A stretch of 12,110 nt of DNA, taken from positions 1-12,110 of the forward strand of contig JAQCID010000013.1 in the NCBI GenBank assembly GCA_027618855.1, written 5' to 3'. Source of the stretch: Bacteroidota bacterium. GTDB taxonomy: Bacteria; Bacteroidota; Bacteroidia; Flavobacteriales_D; Sanyastnellaceae. The notes below the pieces were generated by a model. It was not told the origin of the DNA, searched no databases, and saw only the letters and a list, made by a program, of their open reading frames with translations. Numbering within the stretch: position 1 is the first letter of the stretch; each line of letters starts with the position of its first letter. Of this stretch, positions 7,936 to 12,110 are shown one piece after another. A program made the position numbers and the translations under genes.

Positions 7936-9180
7936 ATGAGGATGTCAAAGTCTGTTTTAATTGAACAAATCAAAGTTGCGGTCAGATCGATCCAGGGACA
8001 GGCGCTTCGAACCACTTTAACAGTTGCCATTATCAGCATTGGGATCATGGCACTAATAGCGATGGTCACTGCGACTGAGTCCCTCAAAGAAAACATCCGC
8101 ACAGAGTTCTCATCCCTCGGAACAAATACGTTCACAATCAAGCCCAAACGCCAGGGCGGATTTTTCAATGGACGCAGATCGACCCCTACATCCATTATAG
8201 ATTACCGAGAAACCCGACGGTTTGTCAAATCCGTAGGGTCTGAACTTACAGTCACATCATCCATTTATGTGACCTCAAGCGCGATCGTAGGGAGAGGTAC
8301 AAAACGAACAGACCCGAACATTCCTATTCTTGGTGTAGATGGACACTATTTAAATGTTGCAAGTATCCCCCTTTCAAAAGGAAGGGGGTTTACAATCGCT
8401 GAAGGAGAGGAAGGGATTCCTTTGATCATCATCGGATCAAATATCGAAGAAAAACTTTACGAACCTTGGGAGACCGTTGTGGGAACAAACCTCATATTGT
8501 CTGGCTCACGCTATTTAGTGATCGGCGTTCTTGAGTCTCGGGGAGCGAGCTTCGGGATGTCTCAAGACAATCAATGCTTAATCCCCATACCATCTGTCAG
8601 ACGTCAATTTTCAGACAACAATAAAAATTACACAATTACGTGTTCTGTCGAAGACACTGAACAAATATCTCAGGGCACCGAGTTGGCCACAGGAGCCTTT
8701 AGAATGGTCAGAGGCGACGCCCCTGGGAGCCCCAATTCATTTGAAATCAGCAAAAGCAATTCCATGGTGGAAACGTTACTGGAAGCCACTCAAGGAATTA
8801 CGCTCGCAGCAAGTGTAATAGGAATCATCACACTCTTCGGTGCAGGAATAGGACTGATGAACATCATGCTCGTTTCTGTATCAGAGCGCACACGAGAAAT
8901 AGGTACCCGCAAGTCCTTAGGGGCAAGCATCAAAGCGATTCGAACTCAATTCTTAATAGAGGTCATCGTCATAGGACAATTAGGTGGTGCAGTGGGGATC
9001 GCACTTGGCCTGGGGCTTGGAAATCTCATTGCATCCTATTTCGAAACACCCTTCGTTATACCCTGGGGATGGATTGCTGTGGGAATGACACTGTGCATGA
9101 TTACGAGCTTAGCGAGTGGATACTATCCTGCAAGAAAAGCATCCCTGCTCAACCCTATCGTTGCACTCGGAAGAGCATAA
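7936..9180 (+). CDS. MacB/FtsX-family ABC transporter permease
   Basis: A 414-residue inner-membrane permease of the MacB type (periplasmic-core domain plus FtsX domain). Layout: TM1 at about 27-46, a periplasmic domain at about 50-280 with GVDGHYLNV (133-141) and GRGFTIAEGEEG (149-160) typical of the MacB core, then TM2 (about 288-312), TM3 (about 341-367) and TM4 (about 374-395). The coupling-helix segment SERTREIGTRKSLGA (316-330) and the end YYPARKASLLNPIVALG (396-412) are classic. Family members drive mechanical export of peptides, siderophores or antibiotics with an ATPase and a periplasmic adaptor; none is encoded next to this gene, so the partner must lie elsewhere. The ATG at 7936 fits the nearby -7 element; ATG 7942 is an alternative that removes two residues. 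The substrate is unknown. Confidence 0.9.
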   Translation: MRMSKSVLIEQIKVAVRSIQGQALRTTLTVAIISIGIMALIAMVTATESLKENIRTEFSSLGTNTFTIKPKRQGGFFNGRRSTPTSIIDYRETRRFVKSVGSELTVTSSIYVTSSAIVGRGTKRTDPNIPILGVDGHYLNVASIPLSKGRGFTIAEGEEGIPLIIIGSNIEEKLYEPWETVVGTNLILSGSRYLVIGVLESRGASFGMSQDNQCLIPIPSVRRQFSDNNKNYTITCSVEDTEQISQGTELATGAFRMVRGDAPGSPNSFEISKSNSMVETLLEATQGITLAASVIGIITLFGAGIGLMNIMLVSVSERTREIGTRKSLGASIKAIRTQFLIEVIVIGQLGGAVGIALGLGLGNLIASYFETPFVIPWGWIAVGMTLCMITSLASGYYPARKASLLNPIVALGRA

Positions 9181-9193
9181 GTCACAAAACTGT

Positions 9194-9206
9194 GTGTTAT
9201 TAACAC
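9194..9206. repeat. Short inverted repeat (GTGTTA-T-TAACAC)
   Basis: Two perfect 6-base arms separated by one base, 14 bases after the MacB-like stop. A one-base spacer cannot form a normal hairpin loop, so if functional it would be a protein-binding palindrome, for example an operator for the desaturase gene. There is no independent support and it may be chance. Confidence 0.25.
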
Positions 9207-9222
9207 TTCGTAGGAGTATTTC

Positions 9223-9249
9223 ATGACAAAGATTAGTAAAACTAAATGA
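9223..9249 (+). other. Possible 8-codon mini-ORF with an SD-like sequence
   Basis: ATG at 9223 opens an 8-codon frame (MTKISKTK) ending in TGA. TAGGAG at 9211-9216 lies 6 bases upstream, at good Shine-Dalgarno spacing, which stands out because no other gene here has one. It lies upstream of the predicted -7 element of the desaturase, so it could be translated only from readthrough or from a promoter further upstream. It may be a leader peptide, a remnant or chance. Confidence 0.15.
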
Positions 9250-9258
9250 ATGAAGGAC

Positions 9259-9266
9259 TAATTTTG
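9259..9266 (+). promoter_or_regulatory. -7 promoter element of the desaturase gene (TAATTTTG)
   Basis: A perfect TAnnTTTG that ends 5 bases before the ATG at 9272. This supports 9272, rather than the downstream ATG at 9433, as the true start of the desaturase gene. No clear -33 element is visible. Confidence 0.55.
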
Positions 9267-9271
9267 CGCCT

Positions 9272-9484
9272 ATGAATATTCCAATAGTTCGATTTACGAA
9301 TGACAAATCAGGGTTTTCAAAGACACTACGTTCTCGCGTAGATGCGTACTTTGCAGAAAACAAACTCAACAAATCCGGCGGGGGGGCGATGGTGCTTAAG
9401 TCTCTTTTAATGCTCTCTCTTTATTTCATCCCATGGGCCCTTTTCACGTTCGGGGTGGAGCTTGGTTTTGGATCGCAGAAGTAG
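9272..9484 (+). pseudogene. N-terminal fragment of the frameshifted fatty acid desaturase
   Basis: A 70-codon reading frame that starts correctly after a perfect -7 element and encodes the usual N-terminus of a Bacteroidota membrane desaturase: a short cytosolic stretch with SRVDAYFAENKLNKSG (21-36), then the first membrane segment (about 42-61). It runs into a TAG at 9482 after LGFGSQK, while the continuing desaturase sequence (from about WFWIAEVAMGF) is in the next frame. One extra base at about 9461-9470 would join the two parts into a 362-residue protein of normal family length. It contains a G7 tract (9380-9386), but the reading frame is correct on both sides of it. It could be a real broken gene, a sequence error, or a frameshifted product; see the findings. 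Confidence 0.75.
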
Positions 9485-10359
9485 CCATGGGGTTTGGATT
9501 GGCCGGAATAGGCTTAAACATTATGCACGACGGAAACCACAGTGCGTATAGCACGAAACCATGGATGAATAAACTCATGGGCAAAACCATTGATCTGGTA
9601 GGTGGGAATTCTGACATGTGGTGCATACAACACAACGTATTACATCATTCATTCACAAATATCAATGGATTAGATGAAGACATTGACCCGGCATCGGTCC
9701 TTCGATTCAACCCAAACAAGCCACTTTATAAGATACATCGATTCCAATATATTTATGCTTGGTTTTTCTATTGTCTCATGACCGTTTCTTGGATGATTTC
9801 AAAAGATTGGCAAGCACTAGCGAGATACAAGAAGAAAGACCTCATCAAGACGACGGGGAAATCTACTGGCAGACTTGCAATCTACATGGTGTTTACGAAG
9901 ATTTTCTATTATTTCTACATCATCGCGCTCCCTATCATGCTCACGGACATCGCTTGGTGGACTGTGATACTGGGATGGTTGGTGATGCACTTCGTAGGTG
10001 GATTCCTGATGGCGATTATATTCCAACCGGCTCATGTACTCGAACATCATGTTTTTCACGATGGAGAAGAGAGCACGACCTTAGGAACGGACAGACTTCT
10101 TCATCAACTGCAAACTTCTTCCAACTTTGGAGTGAAGTCGCGCATGCTAACTTGGCTGTGTGGAGGATTGAATTACCAAATAGAACATCACCTGTTCCCA
10201 AATATGTGTCACCTACATTATCGGAAGATCGCGCCTATCGTTAAAAGGACTGCAAAGGAATTCGGACTCCCATATAGAGCGGATGTTTCTTTCGGACAAG
10301 CGCTGAAGCTCCATACAGCCATGCTGAAAAGCTTAGGAAGACCCGCTCCGATAGCATAG
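9433..10359 (+). CDS. Fatty acid desaturase, front-end type (frameshifted 5' end)
   Basis: An integral-membrane di-iron acyl desaturase that inserts a double bond in fatty acyl chains of membrane lipids. All three histidine boxes are present: HDGNH (32-36), HNVLHH (67-72) and QIEHH (249-253); Gln as first residue of the third box is the mark of front-end (delta-5/delta-6-like, linoleoyl-CoA desaturase) enzymes. An additional HVLEHHVFHD is at 201-210. No cytochrome b5 domain is seen. Membrane segments are at about 12-31, 106-122, 155-171 and 174-198. The ATG at 9433 is only the first Met in this frame; residues 1-10 are probably not native, and the true start is the ATG at 9272 in the other frame. 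The stop is followed by a T10 run. Neighbouring genes give no partner; a ferredoxin or similar electron donor must be elsewhere. Confidence 0.85.
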   Translation: MGPFHVRGGAWFWIAEVAMGFGLAGIGLNIMHDGNHSAYSTKPWMNKLMGKTIDLVGGNSDMWCIQHNVLHHSFTNINGLDEDIDPASVLRFNPNKPLYKIHRFQYIYAWFFYCLMTVSWMISKDWQALARYKKKDLIKTTGKSTGRLAIYMVFTKIFYYFYIIALPIMLTDIAWWTVILGWLVMHFVGGFLMAIIFQPAHVLEHHVFHDGEESTTLGTDRLLHQLQTSSNFGVKSRMLTWLCGGLNYQIEHHLFPNMCHLHYRKIAPIVKRTAKEFGLPYRADVSFGQALKLHTAMLKSLGRPAPIA

Positions 10360-10369
10360 TTTTTTTTTT
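10360..10369 (+). other. T10 tract between desaturase and helicase promoter
   Basis: Ten T in a row directly after the desaturase stop. I see no GC-rich hairpin just upstream, so it is not a standard intrinsic terminator. It may be a weak terminator, or a flexible A/T tract upstream of the helicase -7 element (10384), about where an UP-like or -33 contact would fall. Confidence 0.3.
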
Positions 10370-10383
10370 GGCGGAAGTTTTTG

Positions 10384-10391
10384 TACTTTTG
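10384..10391 (+). promoter_or_regulatory. -7 promoter element of the DEAD-box helicase gene (TACTTTTG)
   Basis: A perfect TAnnTTTG preceded by a T-rich stretch. The helicase ATG is at 10499, so unlike the other promoters in this window it yields a long leader of about 100 bases. Confidence 0.6.
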
Positions 10392-10395
10392 CACC

Positions 10396-10498
10396 GCGTT
10401 AGAAAACGCATGCGTGTTTCACCCGTTGTCGGCACGCGCCATATTCAGACTCGGTACGTTATTCGCAAACGTTTTCTTGCGACCATATATTTTTATCT
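10396..10498 (+). promoter_or_regulatory. Structured 5' leader of the RhlE-like helicase mRNA
   Basis: The roughly 103 bases between the predicted transcription start and the helicase ATG can fold into several helices: GCGTT (10396-10400) with AACGC (10405-10409) around an AGAA loop; GCGTG (10412-10416) with CACGC (10433-10437); and TCGCAA (10463-10468) with TTGCGA (10477-10482) around an 8-base loop. The first helix competes with the palindrome ACGCATGCGT (10406-10415), so alternative structures are possible. An ATG at 10410 opens a basic 35-codon frame that ends at 10517, inside the helicase gene. Long leaders are known for cold-induced RNA helicase and cold-shock genes in other bacteria; regulation here is inferred. 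No ribosome binding site precedes the helicase ATG, only A/T-rich sequence. Confidence 0.45.
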
Positions 10499-12110
10499 AT
10501 GTCTTTCAAAGATTTAGGCCTGAGTGATTCGATCATCGATGCCATTCAGCAACTCGGCTATGATACGCCAACACCTATTCAAGAACAAGCAATTCCAAGC
10601 GTAATTGAAGGTCGCGACCTTCTGGGAAGTGCACAAACAGGAACTGGAAAAACGGCCGCGTTTACGCTACCGATAATTCACATTCTTGGGGAGAGACCCT
10701 CAAAGTCTCAAGGGAAATCAAAGCCCATTAGAGCATTAATCATCACTCCTACCCGTGAACTCGCTTCTCAAATAGACGACAACGTAAGAAATTATTGCAA
10801 AAACTCGAACCTTCGTTCTACTGTAGTATTTGGGGGAATGCCTCAAAGAAGACAGGTTGATGCGATTCGCAGAGGTGTCGATATTTTAATTGCGACACCT
10901 GGAAGATTGCTCGATTTGTGTAATCAAGGGCATATTCGCCTTGGGGACGTAGAGATCCTCGTTCTAGATGAAGCGGACACCATGCTAGACATGGGATTCA
11001 TCCACGACATTAAGAAGATTATTAAGCTATGTCCATCAGACAGACAAACGCTCTTCTTTTCGGCTACAATGCCTGACAATATCCAGAGTCTCTCTTCTTC
11101 AATTTTGAATGACCCAATACGCATTCAAATTGCTGCTGTCAGCTCTGCAGCGGAGACTGTAGAACAAAAAGTCTTTTACGTCCGCCAATCTGATAAAAAA
11201 GATTTGCTCGTCCACCTTCTAGAGAATGACGAAATTGCAAACGCTTTGGTCTTCACAAGGACAAAATACGGCGCTGATAAAGTTGTAAGACATCTTCAAA
11301 ACAACAACATTCCGTCTGAAGCCATTCATGGAAACAAATCTCAACCTGCCAGAGAAAAAGCACTTAGTAGATTTAAGAAGGGTCGCGTAAGAGTATTGGT
11401 CGCTACAGATATTGCCTCTAGGGGTATTGACGTTGATGATCTTAGCCACGTAGTGAATTTCGAATTGCCCAATTTGAGTGAGAGTTACGTTCACCGTATC
11501 GGTAGAACCGGTCGTGCAGGTCGTGAAGGAACTGCTATTTCATTCTGTAATGAGGGTGAAGAGCGTAATTTCCTAAGAGGAATTCAAAAACTCTTAGACC
11601 GTGAAATCGAACTCGTCACAGACCAGCCTTACAACATGCCTATGGACCCTGTAGGCATGGTCATGCCTAGAGGAGGTGGTGGTGGTAAGAAAAGCAGTCG
11701 CAACCGTGGAAGCGGAAGCGGAGGCGGAGGTGGTCGTGGATATGGTGGTGGTGGTGGATCGAGATCTTCGAGCCGATCTTCTTACGGCTCTTCAGACAAC
11801 AGAGAAAGATCTCCTAGAAGTTTTGAAAGAGACAACCAAGGGGGAGGTGATAGAAGGGCAAGTGTGTCGAACAACGGATCTTCGTCTAATGGTTACGGAA
11901 AGCCATCTGAGAATGATTCTAGACGCGATGGTCGCAATGATGGATATAAAGGATCTTCATTCGGACCTCCAAGAAATAGAGACGGTGGAAACAATCGCAA
12001 TGGAAATAGCGACAACAGAAGTAGCAGCGACAGAGGCAGCAGCGACAACAGAAGTAGCGGCGGATACAACAGAGGTAGCAGCGACAACAGAGGTAGCAGC
12101 GACAACAGAG
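10499..12110 (+). CDS. rhlE: RhlE-like DEAD-box ATP-dependent RNA helicase, 3' end outside the window
   Basis: An RNA helicase of at least 537 residues, open to the right edge. It should unwind RNA duplexes in ribosome assembly, mRNA decay or cold adaptation. All core motifs are present: the Q motif with TPTPIQEQAIP (23-33), motif I AQTGTGKT (45-52), Ia PTRELA (84-89), GG (112-113), Ib TPGR (133-136), II DEAD (157-160), III SAT (188-190), IV VFTRTK (251-256), V ATDIASRGID (302-311) and VI HRIGRTGRAG (332-341). The N-terminus MSFKDLGLSD is RhlE-like. After about residue 390 the protein becomes a low-complexity tail: a Gly/Arg part (391-417), a Ser/Arg/Asn part, and a run of SSDNR-type units to the window edge. 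Such basic disordered tails bind RNA and can promote condensates. The start at 10499 is set by the family N-terminus. It is separated from the desaturase by its own promoter and leader. Confidence 0.95.
   Translation, partial: MSFKDLGLSDSIIDAIQQLGYDTPTPIQEQAIPSVIEGRDLLGSAQTGTGKTAAFTLPIIHILGERPSKSQGKSKPIRALIITPTRELASQIDDNVRNYCKNSNLRSTVVFGGMPQRRQVDAIRRGVDILIATPGRLLDLCNQGHIRLGDVEILVLDEADTMLDMGFIHDIKKIIKLCPSDRQTLFFSATMPDNIQSLSSSILNDPIRIQIAAVSSAAETVEQKVFYVRQSDKKDLLVHLLENDEIANALVFTRTKYGADKVVRHLQNNNIPSEAIHGNKSQPAREKALSRFKKGRVRVLVATDIASRGIDVDDLSHVVNFELPNLSESYVHRIGRTGRAGREGTAISFCNEGEERNFLRGIQKLLDREIELVTDQPYNMPMDPVGMVMPRGGGGGKKSSRNRGSGSGGGGGRGYGGGGGSRSSSRSSYGSSDNRERSPRSFERDNQGGGDRRASVSNNGSSSNGYGKPSENDSRRDGRNDGYKGSSFGPPRNRDGGNNRNGNSDNRSSSDRGSSDNRSSGGYNRGSSDNRGSSDNR
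12004..12110 (+). repeat. Tandem repeats encoding the helicase tail (GSSDNR-like units)
   Basis: In-frame tandem repeats. Two perfect 18-base copies lie at 12071-12088 and 12089-12106 (unit AGAGGTAGCAGCGACAAC, encoding R-G-S-S-D-N), and the next copy begins at the edge. Degenerate copies precede them from about 12004. The array probably continues outside the window and could vary in copy number by slippage. Confidence 0.8.

Noticed and set aside
7542..7964. 140-codon plus-strand frame across the aconitase 5' end
   Set aside because: It runs antisense to the conserved aconitase N-terminus and through the divergent promoter region; composition is unlike a real protein.
9380..9386. G7 homopolymer in the desaturase as the site of the frameshift or of phase variation
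   Set aside because: Adding one G here would put the gene into the downstream frame but hit TAA at 9397. The frame is family-like on both sides of the tract, so it is not the break point.
10360..10369. T10 run as an intrinsic terminator of the desaturase
   Set aside because: No GC-rich inverted repeat lies directly upstream, so I kept it only as an A/T tract.
11893..12105. Leucine-rich 70-codon reading frame on the minus strand
   Set aside because: It is the antisense image of the Ser/Asn/Arg repeat tail of the helicase; low complexity, no start signals, and the sense protein explains the sequence.
1..12110. Mobile elements, CRISPR arrays, tRNA or rRNA genes, toxin-antitoxin or defence genes
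   Set aside because: Looked for on both strands; no transposase, integrase, spaced direct repeats or RNA gene sequence was seen, and coding sequence accounts for nearly all of the window.

Overview
The window looks like ordinary chromosomal sequence from a Bacteroidota bacterium, probably a marine Flavobacteriales-type lineage. Four things point there. Core promoters match the Bacteroidota -7 consensus TAnnTTTG. No main gene has a convincing Shine-Dalgarno sequence. The gene set (mitochondrial-type aconitase, LolC-like permease coupled to a NamZ/DUF1343 lipoprotein, front-end type desaturase, RhlE-like helicase with a Gly/Arg/Ser tail) is typical of the group. Coding density is very high. The lineage call is inference; no rRNA or marker gene is present.

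Layout from left to right. (1) An ornithine aminotransferase gene enters from the left edge on the + strand. (2) A cystathionine beta-synthase-like PLP enzyme lies on the - strand, stop codon against stop codon with gene 1. (3) Divergent from it, a + strand run holds a LolC/FtsX-like permease, a NamZ-type exo-muramidase lipoprotein whose start overlaps the permease stop, and a small unknown lipoprotein with its own promoter-like element. (4) Aconitase lies on the - strand, ending 2 bases from the lipoprotein stop. (5) Divergent from aconitase, across only 52 bases, a MacB/FtsX-like permease reads on the + strand. (6) A fatty acid desaturase follows, split by a -1 frameshift near 9461-9470. (7) A promoter and a roughly 100-base structured leader precede an RhlE-like DEAD-box RNA helicase that runs off the right edge inside a repetitive low-complexity tail.

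Functionally the window mixes amino-acid metabolism (ornithine/glutamate semialdehyde, transsulfuration), the TCA cycle, the envelope (two ABC permease subunits without adjacent ATPases, a peptidoglycan-recycling enzyme, a lipoprotein), membrane lipid modification and RNA remodelling. The desaturase and the helicase are neighbours, and both belong to families often involved in growth at low temperature; a shared cold response here is only inferred.

I found no mobile element, CRISPR array, rRNA or tRNA, and no convincing new multi-gene system. The most useful second looks are: the desaturase frameshift; -7 elements only 4-6 bases upstream of five start codons, which predicts leaderless or nearly leaderless mRNAs; the helicase leader; a roughly 70-residue insertion in the LolC-like protein; and a four-cysteine insertion in the ornithine aminotransferase.
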